Of a DNA stretch of 64,000 nucleotides, positions 45,495 through 57,350 are shown in pieces (within the stretch, counting starts at the first letter, position 1; each line of letters opens with the position of its first letter). The stretch comes from Epiperipatus broadwayi (lineage: Eukaryota > Onychophora > Udeonychophora > Euonychophora > Peripatidae): contig JAQFVV010000017.1 in the NCBI GenBank assembly GCA_028023455.1, forward strand, positions 3,083,501-3,147,500, read 5' to 3'. A program made the translations under genes and the position numbers. The notes below the pieces were generated by a model. That model saw only the letters and a program-made list of their open reading frames with translations. It ran no database searches and was not told the origin of the DNA.

Positions 45495-45910
45495 AATTTA
45501 CTTACCAAGCTTTTCATTTGCCAGCTATTAAGAATTTTAGCAGTGTTATTATTGCTTACCATTAACTAAGATTGGCTAGATACCTAATGACTGATCAATA
45601 TTAGTCAGTTAATTCGATTGCCTATGAGTTGTCTCAAAAAAAAAAAAAAATTCTAAACCTAATTAGAGCTTAAAAGTTAGAAAGCTTCAAGTTTATGTTC
45701 AATTAGCCAAAAACCATTTTACTTACCAAGCTTGCTATTTTGCCAGATAGTGAGGAATTTTAGCAGTTTTTATTATTGTATACCATTAACAAAGATTAGC
45801 TAGATACCCAGTGACTGATCAATACCAAATAGTTAATTAAGTTGCCTGTGAGCAGTTTGGAAAAAATAATTCTAAACCTGATTAGATCTTAAAAAATTAG
45901 AAAGCTTTAA
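45495..45910. repeat. Two-unit direct repeat, about 195 bp each
   Basis: Units 45,495-45,690 and 45,718-45,910 share TTTACTTACCAAGCTT, ACTGATCAATA and AGAAAGCTT at their ends, about 80% alike by eye. No coding content. Confidence 0.75.
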
Positions 45911-46576
45911 ACCCAGGTTATAGGCATGTCGTGTGTAAATACTCCATTATTATGCCATGAGAAATAATGTAAATTTATAATATTATTTTTTTATATAATA
46001 CTTAGCAGGAAAATTAGCCTGCATTTCTTTTAATTTTTTCCTTTTCTGATTAAAATATAAATGTGTACATTATAATTATTCTAATTATTGAATTAGTATG
46101 GGTTGCAAGATTTAAAAAAATAAGTATATAACTTTGAACCAAAGCAAACATTAGTAAGGATATCTAGTTATATATATTTAAGGGTATTTGTGCATTATTT
46201 TGTTTCAAGGCTTGGCAACCTTTTTTTTTTTAAATATATAGTTTCAGAGGCCCATAATTTTTTTTTCAATTTTTTTTTATTAAATATGTGTTAGTTGTTA
46301 AATTTTAAAAAATTAATAAATCTATTAAAAATCTCATTCAGAAAGTTTATTTCAATTATAAACAAAGAAATGTGTAAATGTGACATGCTCTGGGTATTGT
46401 CATACTTTATTTTAATTCAGGGTACTTTTTTTGGTCAGTACCATTTTTTCCAAAATGATAAAAGTCTGGGCTCTTCCTCTGAAAGAACATCATGCAGTGA
46501 AGTGTTTCCAAAAATATCGGATCCTACCCTTTTGAAAGTCTGCATTAATGGGTGAGATGTGACTGTTTACATTTCT

Positions 46577-46628
<52 letters not shown>

Positions 46629-46637
46629 TGTGTGTGT
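46577..46637. repeat. (TA)n(TG)n microsatellite
   Basis: TA units followed by TG units with one GA interruption. Confidence 0.95.
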
Positions 46638-47059
46638 AATATTCAATATATATTAAATAAAGTAATATTCATATAAGTTAACTTATTCTATTAGAAATAC
46701 TTTCAACTATATTCCTTTTAGTCTTTGTCAACTATGTAATGATATAACATTGAATAATCAAAATGAGACCTCATTTTATAACTCCCATAATTCCATTCAG
46801 TTCTCCCACAATTCTGTTATTTTAATGTTTGATGATTGATGATTCATTAATATCAAAATCAATAAAGCTTCTAATATTTCAGATATAAATAATTTACATA
46901 TAATACAAGTGCACTGTGACCAGCATTCATGGCGAGGATTCTTTCCAAAATATCTGCTAGTACTACTGTGTAAATCTTGCTTGCTAACCAAGTAAAAACT
47001 GAAAATTGTATCCAATGGTTAGAAAAATTCTGGACAATAAATAAATATGAACACAACAA

Positions 47060-47293
47060 TTACTTTGGAATACCACACTGTATTACTTCTATTTCTTCAT
47101 CTGACATTGGTTTCCTCTGATACTGAGATGGCAGAGGTAGATCATCTATAGTAGCACTACCTTTGGGCATAGAACTTTTAACAGGAGTTGAACTAGTCGA
47201 AGATGCAGGTGAACCAGTGACTAAGTGGGCTTTCTGCTTACTGCCTTTGCAAAACTTGATCATTGAAACATGAGACTTAACCCTCTGAACCAT
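47060..47293 (-). pseudogene. KGD4: KGD4/MRPS36-like ORF, probable retrocopy
   Basis: A 77-codon intact frame from ATG. The N-terminal VKSHVSMIKF corresponds to VKPHTPLIRF of animal KGD4 (formerly MRPS36), the small adaptor that ties the E3 subunit into the mitochondrial 2-oxoglutarate dehydrogenase complex. The C-terminal LPSQYQRKPMSDEEIEVIQC matches the family signature LP.KYRRK..S.EEMEFIQRGGP. The middle is Ser/Pro/Thr-rich, as in the family, and the protein is somewhat shorter than the roughly 100 residues usual. The near-invariant RGG of the C-terminus is changed to CGI, and nearly the whole protein lies in one exon amid transposon debris, so a retrocopy or pseudogene is likelier than the working gene. 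No poly(A) tail is visible. A working single-exon gene or final exon is not excluded. Confidence 0.65.
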
Positions 47294-47329
47294 TTAAGCA
47301 ATTGCAGACACTATGTTTATTGAGACAAT

Positions 47330-47860
47330 GTTCAATTTGTATAAAATATGTTTTTATAATCAAATTTAAACCTATATTTACAAGTTTTATTATGATCAAA
47401 TATAACACGAGATGAAGGTTTATTTTCAACTTTCCCTGATTGTTTAGCTTTTTGAATCCTTTCATATAAAAGCATATGTTCCTTTATTTTTTTATGTACA
47501 TTTAGATTTACTGATATATTATAAGCCACATTTACATATTAATTTATAGACAACACAATTTTGATTAAAACTTAAATTTTTGCTTTTAGAGACATTAATC
47601 AATCTATTTGTATTATTTGTTGAGAAAAAAGCAATTTGACACAAATGATTATAAATTTTTCTCATAAACTTGACTTCTCCATCTGACATAAATGGCATTG
47701 CAATCCATTTCATCTTGGTATTATTTTTAGTTTTATTATATAGTTGACTCTTTTTAAATTTTTTAATAGTATTAGTAACAGCATTTTTATTATAACACAT
47801 TTTCAACAAATCATTTACGAATAAATTTACATTTTTTATTTTATTACTAGAATAGTTGTA
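47330..47860 (-). pseudogene. PLE linker and GIY-YIG endonuclease relic
   Basis: Minus-strand frames give IAFFSTNNTNRLI (counterpart of the PLE linker VAFSTNNTL..LI), then VVYKLICKCGL (Y.I.CK.C), then a shifted frame with KKIKEHMLLYERI (TR.KEH) and FDHNKTCKY (conserved H/N near the end). This order is that of the PLE endonuclease region. The YIG itself is decayed. Confidence 0.6.
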
Positions 47861-48170
47861 TAATTTTCATTTCAAAATAAAAATGACCTCAATTCAGACA
47901 CCTTATGACTTATAGGTATATTTGATTCATATAGATAAATATTTTAGTTTCTATCACTTTTATTGAGATAAAATATATACATTTTATATTAATAAATTGA
48001 CCTAATACAAAAAAATAATAATAAAGTGTAAATATTACAATTAATTTTGGTAGAATTTAAAAAAAAAAAAAATTAAAAAAATGTATATTTAGTAAAATAA
48101 AATTGGAAAAAAAAGTGTAGGCCCCTGAAACTGTATTCTAAAAAAAAGACTGCCATGTTTGGTAAACAGG

Positions 48171-49879
48171 ATTATGCACTAGTACCATTTTAATTAAACA
48201 GTAATTTTCAATTAATCTTAGAAACAGTAATGAATAATAAAATAATAAATATATTAATTATAAGATTTTTATTATAATTGTTTCTTAAGAATGAAGAAAT
48301 ATTATATACTTGATGAAATCATTACTAAAAATTTTATAACAAGAACTACAATGAATACTTTTCCATTGAGACAAAATGTAATACTGTAATATAGAAGGGA
48401 TTTAATAGATCAATCCCTAATACCAAAATACAAGATATAGTTATTAAAAACTGCTAATTATAAATTTATTTAACGCACATTGTAAGTAATATTTACTAAG
48501 GCAATAAACCTAAAGCATTTTCAACCACACATGCTTTAAGTTTATTGTCTTAGTAAATATTAAAACCTGCTAAGTAAAAGAAATATAATTTTTATTCAGC
48601 ATATCTACTTTTATACTATGGTTAGGATATATTAAGATAATGCAAATATGTTTTGCTAAAATTATAATAGTCTTTGCCATGAGATTAAATATTTACTAGC
48701 CACATCCAAGATTTAGTGTCTAAATATAGATCACAAATAGGCTCAGAATTATTCTTTTAATTAAATGACTTATAAGCAATCCATCCAAAATGGTTAGAAA
48801 ATTTGAGCCAATCATATGAGTGTTAACAGACTACACTGCATGAATATTAAGTAGCAAACTCCGAAGCTCAAGATTTATGAATTATGGGTGCAATTTTGGC
48901 ATTCCAGTGCTTGTACTATTTATGAACAGCCAAAAATAAATCATGTGATTACTTTTTTTTAAATTCAAAAATTAACCCCCCCCCCCCAAAAAAAAAAAAA
49001 AACAAGATTGTATTATCACTTACTTAACCACTCTTAAAGATGCTAAGACAATGGCTTCCATTACTTTGCAATGAATGTTGAATATGGAAGATCCTTGACT
49101 TTCTTAAATTCTACTTTTATACAATTCACTATTTCATATGAGGTCAGTAGAAAAAGTCATAGCATGTTACAAAACTTTTTATTAAGAAAAGAAAAAGATG
49201 AGTACAATTCAACTATCTCTTGATAGCATCTGAAAAAATGAAACACGAATAAAGGGTAGTTTTTTAATAATATTTAGTTTTATTATTTCCTAGCATGCTT
49301 TCAGTATATTTTTGCTATATTATATTCATGGCATGTAGCGGTGTGACAAATTTATAAAGAAAAAACCAAATACTAATCAATAAAGTGTTATTTATGTATA
49401 TGCCGATGCATCTCATTAAAAAATAAACATTTTAAAACACATTTTTAAAATATATATATTGCTCTATTTTCGTATATTTTCAACTTTCATACATGTTTCA
49501 GGAATCATTTAGGCACAAAAGTGAAGAAGCGCCTATATATTAATTTATTTAAAGTCAAGCTTTATTTAAAATCAGTTTTTTTTTTTATTAAAAAAATGTT
49601 GCTGTTTCTATAGAAATTTAAATATAATAACAATAAATTGTCCTCTCTAACCCATTGGTATATATTCAAATTTTTTTAATTTTCAAATCTCTATGTTTTT
49701 ATCTTGAATTAATTTTTACAGCAGAATATATTATGTACATGACATTAATTAACCAATTACAAGAATTCTCCTTAAGTAACAAATTAGTATGATCATTAAA
49801 TTATAATTGAGTTTTTTGGATTGTTATATATGTATTGTAACCCATTGTAAGTAGCGACAAATTAAAAGCATGGCAATAT
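48171..49879. other. AT-rich spacer with one MITE hairpin
   Basis: A hairpin at 48,489-48,561 (arms TTTACTAAGGCAATAAACCT) belongs to the TTTACTAAGGC MITE group. A C9/A14 homopolymer junction at 48,977-49,003 stands out. No coding signal. Confidence 0.55.
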
Positions 49880-50180
49880 TAAGGATGCATAGATTGAAAT
49901 CATCATCATAATCAAACTATCAATCCTATGCACGATGAATCCATCTCAAATTTATTTCCTCTCTTCTCCATATCACTCCAACAAAATATCTTATTTTATC
50001 CATCCAACTGACATGTGGCTCATCTATGAGTCTTCATCCATATTATCAGTCTTTTACAATATTTTGGAATTCAGTTTAAGATTTCAAATGACTACTTATT
50101 ATCATCTCTTCTAGCAATATATTCAGCCCAAATCCACTTGCCTCTTAACACTTTCAATGATGTCAATAAATTTAATTCAG
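49880..50180 (-). mobile_element. RTE LINE 3' fragment
   Basis: The minus strand gives FIDIIESVKRQVDLG, then ARRDDN-like and WIPKYCKR-like residues in broken frames, and ends in a (ATGATG)n-like tail at 49,902. Matches the C-terminus of RTE ORFs (VTDIIERVKK..W.WAGHIARR.DNRW). Confidence 0.6.
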
Positions 50181-50284
50181 GTCATAAAAGAAAATAAAAA
50201 GGATTGAAAGATGTTTAATAAAAAAAAACACCTGTTATTAAAATTAAATGTTAAATAGAAAGTTTTTAAATTATTACATTAATA

Positions 50285-50885
50285 CTGAACATGGTATGCT
50301 TTCAAATACTCTGGTCAGATTATTAATACAGATGGAAAAATAAAGGATAAAATTAATCATAGAATTAAACTTGGTTGAAGTGCTTTTGGTAGAAATAATT
50401 TGATACTAAAAAGAAATATGCCTATGTGTTTGAAAAGGAAGGTTATTAATAAATGTGTTTTACAAGTTCTAACTAATGGATCTGAGACTTGGACACTTAA
50501 TAAAAAAGCAATATAGAGACTTCAGACCACTCAAAGAAGTATGGAGAGATACATGTTAGGAGTAACAAGAGAGGATTGAAAATGCAATATATGGATAAGA
50601 GAACAAACAGGTGTTACTGACTTCATTGAAAAAATTAAAAAGACTGAAGTGGAGTTGGGCTGGACATATTTTTAAAAGAGATGATAATATATGGACAATT
50701 GAAATCTTAAACTGGATTCCAGATATTGTAAAAGACACAGAAAAAGATCACATTTGAGATGGATGTATGAAATAAGAAAGTGTGCAGGGATGATGTGGAG
50801 AAGAGAAGCTAAAGATTGGAGAAAATGTACTGAACTTGAAGAGACCTTCATCCTGCAGTGGATTGACAATTGTTGATGATGATTA
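50285..50885 (+). mobile_element. RTE LINE 3' fragment (better preserved)
   Basis: Reads VINKCVLQVLTNGSETWTL, then RLQTTQRSMERYMLGVTRED, then IREQTGVTDFIEKIKKTE and GHIF-type residues, the canonical RTE C-terminal order (Y.CETW.L, QRSMER.MLG, IREQT.V.DI). It ends with GTTGATGATGATTA, the RTE tail. Frames are broken by several stops. It is head to head with the minus-strand copy at 49,880. Confidence 0.75.
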
Positions 50886-51370
50886 TGTTTTCAAAAAATT
50901 AATTAAAATTTTTAAAGACAATCTACAAAATAGGATAAAGGAAGGACCATTTCTGAACAAAAGATAGAGCTTACTATTCATGACAAGTCCACAAAAAAGA
51001 AAAAAAAAAGGCAAATTATGGAAAATTATAAATCTGCTGTTAATAATCAGTTGAGAAATATTGATTGGAACCTGAAAGGGATCAACTAATTGATAAACTA
51101 TAAACAAGCTATACTAGAATTACCTCAAACCAAAACATATATTCAAAATCAGATGTCAACAGACATATAAACATTTACATTAATTAAAAAAATAGTAATG
51201 TCATAAATTTCACATGATCATCATTTCTTATGTTTGCTTATAAATGTTATTAAAGCAGGCAAAACTCACTATACACATATTGCCACTCACTACAAGCTAG
51301 AGTAATCAATGGAGGCCAGAGGGCTTGTGCATAAAATCCCCACCTAGTTCCTACTCATGCTATATCCCCA

Positions 51371-51399
51371 GACTAGTTTCTGGCTGTGGCCTTCATCAG
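51371..51399 (-). ncRNA. Hammerhead-like core, foldback A left arm
   Basis: Minus strand: CTGATGA, A, GGC/GCC stem with CACA loop, A, GAAA, CTAG, TC. The core sequence is intact, but the 5' stem I strand was replaced by the outer terminus, so self-cleavage by this copy is unlikely. Confidence 0.5.
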
Positions 51400-51656
51400 T
51401 GATAAGCAAGCATAAGAAATGGTGATCATGTGATGTTTATTGGCTTAAAACCAATCCTCCTAATAGGATAGTGGTGGCTATGGCTATTAAAGAACCAAAG
51501 ACAGAAAAATGTATAGGTACTGAACTGAGTTCAGATCTATATGACTATAAAAGCTAATGAGCTTGGATTGAAAATATTATAGTGTTTTCAATTTAAGACC
51601 CATAGTTTTGTAGTGGAGGGTTGCATTAGATCCTAAGATCTATGTGCAGTGTTCTC

Positions 51657-51719
51657 AGATCCAAGGCTCCTCACTGATGAAAGCCCCAAGCCAGAAACTA
51701 GTCTGGGGATATTGGATGA
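51657..51719 (+). ncRNA. Hammerhead-like ribozyme, foldback A right arm
   Basis: CTGATGA and GAAA intact. Stem I pairs ATCCAA/TTGGAT and TCCTCA/TGGGGA across an internal loop. After GAAA comes CTAGTC, so the A-CTAG-T segment is self-complementary: a monomer would have almost no stem III, while two molecules could pair over six bases. GTC would be the cleavage triplet. Stem II is weakened here (AGC against GCC). Confidence 0.5.
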
Positions 51720-51916
51720 GTAGGCACTAGATGGGGATTTTATGCACAAGCTTTCTGGCATCCATTGATTACTCTAGCTTGCACTGAGTGGCAATACGTA
51801 TAGTGCGTTTTACCTGTTTTAATGTCATAAGTTGTAAATCAATGTACTGTATATTTAATCATGATTATTATATTATATTAAGTAATAACCTGTATATTTA
51901 TACTTTACGTTTGTCC

Positions 51917-52198
51917 AATATAATAATATTAAATCGTGCTTTCACACTTCTAACGTAAAGCTATAACAACAAATTGAAAATTAAATTAAATGGCTGAGTG
52001 CTGGTCTTAGTGACTCATTTGCATATAATTTGCATATCAGATATATTTATGTAATGATTTCAAAAAAAGGATCATAACTGGCTATGAATATGAAAAGTAT
52101 ATCTTAATAAAAGCGCCCAGCCATTTAATTTAATTTTCAATTTGTTGTTATAGCTTTACGTTAGAAGTGTGAATGCACGATTTAATATTATTATATTA
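51917..52198. mobile_element. MITE with about 83-bp TIRs
   Basis: Left 51,917-52,000 and right 52,117-52,198 are inverted copies with few mismatches (core ACACTTCTAACGTAAAGCTA). The roughly 115-bp centre is unique and the flanks are TA-rich. No coding capacity. Confidence 0.75.
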
Positions 52199-52554
52199 TA
52201 TTATTAGATTTTAGCTTTGTTACTTTAAAAGAAATTATATATTTGTTTATATATTTCTTTTGAATTAATTATAATGTTTTGAAAATAGTAATGTGATGCG
52301 ATGTGATGTATTTGGCTTCTCCTTAAACGAAGTCAAGAATATCTCAGCAATTATACCCAGATAAACCTGTTAGCCATTTTATTCTCCATTCCCCACTCTT
52401 AAGTCTTCCCATATTCTGCCCCATCCCATTTCCACAACATAATCTTTGTCAACTCTACGACCTTTATATCTAAATCCCCTTTATCTCTTCACAAACCCAA
52501 CATAAAAACTAATAACTCACTTTCTGTATAGTCACTTTGCTCATGTCTATTCTC

Positions 52555-53373
52555 TCATAATTTCATTATCTTTACCCTTTCTGCTTTCAAGCATTTACAT
52601 TCAATCAACAGATGCCTAATATTTTCTATACCTTCCTTACACAATTTGCACACTAAATTATCCATGGTTTTCCATTTACATGTATATTCTCTTGTTGCTA
52701 AAGATCTCGTTTGAGCCTTAAATAATAAACTACTTTCCTTACTATTATCATAAATTAACTCGCATCCAATATTCCATTTACTTCTATATATATTTAAACT
52801 CTTCTTACCCTCCATACTAGTTCTCCATCTCTCCAACTCCCTATTTTTTATTAATGCTTCTATTATTTTATCCCATTCCTTACCACTATAACACTCAACA
52901 ATCCTCCTAACACAATCATCCCCCCTTTTATACAAGTATACTGATATAAATTCTTTATCCAAATCTTTCGCATACCGCATCACCTTTCTCACCCATCTCA
53001 TTACCTGCCCTTTACTCATAACCCAATTGAGCACTATTTTTGCTATTCTTTTACTATCCATAAACTGCAACCTACCAAATATTTTCATTTTACTTTTTGC
53101 ATCTCTCATATAAAAACTTGACCATCTCATTTCTCCTTGAATTGCCTCCTTTGCTGTCCACATCTCTGCATCTAATGCATGTCTTCCTACTTCCCTTTGT
53201 ACTTTCTTTAAATAATCTAAAACCCTTTTACTAACACATAATGCATCATTACCATATGTTAACCCTGCTGCCGCAAATCCCTTCCATATTATTCTAGCTA
53301 CATCATATTTATTATATGAAAATACTGTTAGTTTCTTTACCAAACCCTTTCTTTTCTTTGCTTCATTTACCAA
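52555..53373 (-). pseudogene. LINE C-terminal domain with zinc knuckle
   Basis: A 272-codon open frame following the RT after another one-base break. It starts with the thumb-type segment (ARIIWKGFAAAGLTYGNDAL) and ends with C-X2-C then H-X4-C (CKLCKEGIENIRHLLIEC), a knuckle common at the C-terminus of APE LINEs and thought to bind RNA. Coding similarity continues past the stop for about 30 residues. Confidence 0.8.
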
Positions 53374-53382
53374 TTTTTTCTC

Positions 53383-54644
53383 TCATTCATCCAAGCAATT
53401 TTCCTGATTACATAAGATGATTCCCAAATACCTATATCTATCCACCACACTTAACTTTATATCCCCCAATAAAAATTCTACATCTCTTTCCCCAGTATTG
53501 ACCATCATTATATTTGATTTTTCTTCACTAAATTTAATCCCCATGTCTTTACCCACCCTTGCACATGTTCTCAACATAATTTCCATATCTTCTTTTCTTT
53601 CTGCACACAAAAAGATATCATCTGCAAAAAAAGACCCGACAAAATATATACTCCCTTGCCACCTATTAATGGTATCTCTATCCCTCTTTCTAGTCTTTCT
53701 ATTCCTTTCCCCATTTCACTCAAAAACAACAAAAACAAAGTAGGTAACATAGGGCATCCTTGCCTTAATACCACCCCATTTTTAATTTTAACTGATTCTA
53801 TATCCCCTAACTGGTAAGTATAATAATTATTTTCATATAATTTCTTAATAATATTTACTAAAGCTTCTTCCATTCCCAAATTGGCTAACCTTACCCATAA
53901 TCTATTTCTATTTACTCTATCATATGCTTTCTCTATATCTATAAAACTCATATAAAATGGTCTACCTGAATTCCTACTCATTTCCATAAGTTGTGTAGCT
54001 ACAAACAAACTATCTCCTATACGCCTATCTGACCTAAAACCTCCTTGCATTTCCCCCACTACATTATTCTCTTCCATCCATTTTACAACTCTTCCAGCTA
54101 CCATATATGAGAAAACTTTATATAAAACTGATGTTACCGCTATTGGTCTATAATTGTTTAACTTTCTATGATCCTTACTTTTTCCTTTAAATAATAATCT
54201 TATTCTTGTATTACTCCAACTAACCGGAAAAACTATCTTCTGTGCCATTTTATTAAAACATGATAATAACTTTGCTTTTTCTCTATGCCCTAAATTCATT
54301 ACCATCTCTGCTGCCCATCCATCTAAACCTCTCACCTTTCCATTTTTCAATCTCTTCCCTGCCTCATTCAATTCATTTTTTGTGAACCTGATATTCCCAT
54401 TACTAACTGCTTTTATTTTTTCTATCACTACTTCCTTCACATCTAACATCTTTTCTATATCCATTACATATCTATTTAAAATTCTCTCTATCTCTTCTCT
54501 AGAGCTACACTCTATTCCCTCATCATCTATTAATACTATCTCTCTTTCCCCTACATTTCTCTTTTTAATATAATTCCAAATTTTTTTACTCCCATCTCTT
54601 CCACTTTTATTAATATCCTCCAACAATTTACTATTTAACTTCAT
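53383..54644 (-). pseudogene. LINE reverse transcriptase domain
   Basis: A 357-codon frame plus a 75-codon frame. Motifs: RGLDGWAAEM at residues 105-114, NNYRPIAVTSVLYKVF at 163-178, QGGFRSDRRIGDSLF at 200-214, FIDIEKAYDRVNR at 234-246 and RQGCP at 294-298. The catalytic FADD is intact in DNA at 53,614-53,628 but split between frames by an A7 run. Then KFSEEKSNIMM and RYRYLGIIL follow in the second frame. Confidence 0.85.
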
Positions 54645-54765
54645 CCTCTCATCTATAATTATCCATTTTAGCCAACTTCTTTTTTTCTAAGTACTTTCCC
54701 CATTTAGCATTAATATCATTTTCACTTCCTTTGTTCTTAATAGCACATTTATATTCTCTGCATGC

Positions 54766-55687
54766 TTATTTCCTCTCTTTTACACTTTTACTAACTCTCA
54801 TTTTTTTATTACTTTTATTCTTCTGCATATTCTCAACTAAAACCCTATCTGCCACTTTTTCTATTTCACCACACCAGTCCTTATACTCATCCCCTTCCAA
54901 CTGCTCCATGGTTTTTTCAACTTTTATTTTATATTCTTCCAACTTATTCTTATCATTCACTCTCCATCCACATTTTTCACTATTATTTCTACCTTTATTT
55001 CTATCCTCCATCACATTACTAACCATTTCTATTACAATAAAATTATGATCACTATTACATACTCTCTCTTCATTATCAAACACTGATTTTCCGTATTTTA
55101 TTCATTCCCTCTTTCTCTACCAATACGTAATCTATTGTGTGAAATACATTATTCCTAGACCATGTGTATTGTCCCTCATACATATTTGATAAATTCCCAA
55201 TGCTCAAATTTACTCTTTGACAAAATTCCTTCAAAAACTGACCATTCTTATTATCTACATCAATTTCTTCAATATGTCCATTCATATCCCCTATAACCAT
55301 TATTCTCTTTCTCTTTTCTTTAAAAATTTGTATATCCTTAACTAGGCATTCATATGTATTACTGTTCCACTCAATTACAGTTTGACTATCTCCAGTAGCT
55401 ATAGACACAACAGCCACCATCCATTCTTGTCTATCCAACCTTATTTCAAACCACAAATGCTCTTGACATTTAACAATATTTAAATATTTTCTCGATATAA
55501 CATCTATACCACCACCCCTTTTTTTTGCTTTTCTGTTTACACCCTGCCATACCACCTCTTCCAAAATAGGTTCTTCTTTTTCTCTTAGATGAATTTCCAC
55601 TACTGCTAATACCTCCAGCTCTTCATTTTCAATTGCTTTATTTAATTCCAGCCACTTTTCTGGTCTCCTACCACCTTGCATATTCAA
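54766..55687 (-). pseudogene. LINE apurinic endonuclease domain
   Basis: Two overlapping frames (55,076-55,687 and 54,766-55,083). Motifs in order: VVEIHLREKEEP (TETHL motif, with T changed to I), a GGGI segment, VIGDMNGHIEEID (GDFN motif), YTWSRNN, HTIDYVLV (IDYV), and after a one-base shift SDHNFIVIEM (the catalytic SDH). All key residues except the Thr are readable. The domain nicks the target strand to prime reverse transcription. Confidence 0.8.
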
Positions 55688-55904
55688 AAACCCAATTTTA
55701 TTTTTTTTTCTTTCCTAACTATTTTTTTTATAAATTCTTTTGATTCTTTCTTCTCCATTACGTTTATAAGAAACTTTCTTACCATTAATCTTACAAAACC
55801 ATTCCCTCTCCACATCTACACTTATATCTAAAACAACAACCAACTTTTACTTATTTCTTATATCCCCTCCATTCGTCTTGTTTTTGATAATATTACAATT
55901 TTAG

Positions 55905-56340
55905 CAATTCTCTATACAGTAGTGCCACCCAGTGCAAGCAATAGTAATCAATGGATGCTAGAAAGTTTGTGCATCAAAATCCCTATCTATTGCCTGCCTA
56001 CTCAAGCAAATAATTTTAGATTGAAAACATTGTTTTTTTTTATTATTTTGAACTCATAGTGTTATAGTTAATTAAAAAAATAAAAGATGGTTGCTGGAGG
56101 TTGCATTAGATCCAAAGATATAAGTACAGTGCTCTCAGATCCAAGGGTTATCACTGATGAAGGTCACAAATTAGACACCATTCTGGCAGTGTTGGATGAG
56201 TAAGCACTAGATAGGGATTTATGCAGAAACTTTCTAGCATTATTACTATGGACTGCACTAGGTGGCGCTACTGTTTTGGATTGAGTTGCTACTGTTTTAA
56301 CAGCTTGTGAACGCAAATGAAATAATCATGTGGTATTCTA
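55905..56340. mobile_element. Foldback family A copy
   Basis: Left terminus CTCTATACAGTAGTGCCACC and right-arm sequence up to AATAATCATGTGG. The hammerhead-like core at about 56,150 has CTGATGA but lost GAAA. It borders the 5' end of the LINE. No target duplication found. Confidence 0.7.
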
Positions 56341-56639
56341 TGGTTTCTTGAACAAAATTCTTTTTAAAAACATTAAAACGTTTAATCAATTCATTTGGCT
56401 TTATGATCTGATCCACAGCAAAGTCTAAAAAGATTTTTGGAATATGGTTTCATCAAGATTGATTCATCTCTGCAGCACTTGAAATCTACATTTAAACACT
56501 GAGCTGAAGATGTTTCTTTAATAATTACTTATAATAATAATGACTTTGGAATGATACTTTTTGATGATCATTAATGTATGGCTATTCTGAGTTAGGGATA
56601 CTGAGAATTTAATAATTAAATGATCACAAATGATAAAAT

Positions 56640-56790
56640 TATTCTGGTGAATGTCTCTGATAAAGATGTACCACATGATTGACGGAATGCTGTAATAATA
56701 TTGATATTTTAAAAAAGCTTATAAACAAAAATTATAAATTACAGACATATTTTTTATCAGTTCTGCATGCAATGTCTGACTAAATAATGG
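56640..56790 (+). pseudogene. RTE reverse transcriptase fragment
   Basis: Gives VPHD*RNAVIILIF*K, matching IPK.W.NAVIILI.KK of RTE RTs, and shares GGAATGCTGTAATAATATTG with 7,565-7,585. The following RT motifs are too decayed to read. Confidence 0.5.
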
Positions 56791-57216
56791 ATGAATATGT
56801 TGGTAAAATATTGTAAATAAAATTCATATATTTGTATATGTATATATTAGTCAGACAGAAAATTAATAAGAATCCCAATAAGCTGTTAGTCTAGAAAATA
56901 AACATAGGCAGTTATGACAAACACCCAAATGTATTTTAATTTGAAAATTATGCAAATTTAGACTAATTTTGCTGAACACATAAAAACTGGAACTTATCAG
57001 TCAGAAGAAAACCTTAGGAATATTCATCATCAACATAGAGTGTGACTGGAACAGCGTGGAGTTTGTAAAGCATTTGAGAACATTAGATGCAAAAATAACT
57101 TTAATGTTAGAAAAAAATAAACATGGATACAATGACATTATATCTGTGTGCATGCTGTGTATGTATAAAAGGTGAGAGTAAAAAGACACAGTACTTGTGC
57201 ATTAACCTGCCTACCA

Positions 57217-57350
57217 AACTTGGCAGCCATTTTATTTGAATATACAGTTTCAGGGGCCTACATTTTCCCTCCAGTTTTAATTTACTGAATATGTATTAAT
57301 TGTTAAGCTTAAAAAAATTACTAAATTGTTTATAAATTCCAACCAGAAAG
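57217..57350. repeat. TIR family C end fragment
   Basis: Matches the 5' end of 46,209-46,350 (CAGTTTCAGGGGCCTACATT; TGTTAAGCTTAAAAAAATT). Confidence 0.6.

Larger units (their letters stand above)
46209..48170. mobile_element. TIR family C, copy 3 (enlarged)
   Basis: The left 46,209-46,565 and right 48,010-48,170 parts match the two ends of the 15,188-15,842 copy (TTAGTTGTTAAATTTTAAAA; AGTTTCAGAGGCCCATA against its inverted counterpart GTAGGCCCCTGAAACTG). Between them are a microsatellite, a KGD4-like ORF and PLE endonuclease debris, none of which occurs in the other copies. Confidence 0.6.
51210..51819. mobile_element. Foldback family A, compound copy with 14-bp target duplication
   Basis: Flanked by TAATGTCATAAATT (51,196-51,209) and TAATGTCATAAGTT (51,820-51,833). 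The left 230 bp is itself terminated by inverted outer ends (TCACATGATCA and TGATCATGTGA), and the right 220 bp is a full right arm. Either a family-A element carries another, or this is the complete layout from which shorter copies derive. Hammerhead-like cores lie on the minus strand at 51,371-51,399 and on the plus strand at 51,657-51,719. Confidence 0.7.
52310..55900 (-). mobile_element. APE-type LINE, nearly full ORF2
   Basis: Endonuclease, RT and a C-terminal zinc-knuckle domain in order on the minus strand over 3.3 kb, with one-base frame breaks between otherwise long frames. Coding similarity extends upstream to about 55,850, where a foldback A element begins, so it is 5'-truncated. 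The 3' end is near 52,310, followed by an ACATC-like simple tract. The endonuclease opening (NMQGGRRPEKW) recalls LINEs I associate with ticks and other arthropods, but I cannot fix the clade. Confidence 0.85.

Noticed and set aside
48977-49003. Regulatory or structural role of the C9/A14 run
   Set aside because: A simple homopolymer junction; nothing around it suggests function.
52555-55687. Plus-strand frames across the LINE (for example 53,417-53,743 and 54,731-55,048)
   Set aside because: Serine/leucine/phenylalanine-rich shadows of the purine-rich minus-strand LINE ORF.
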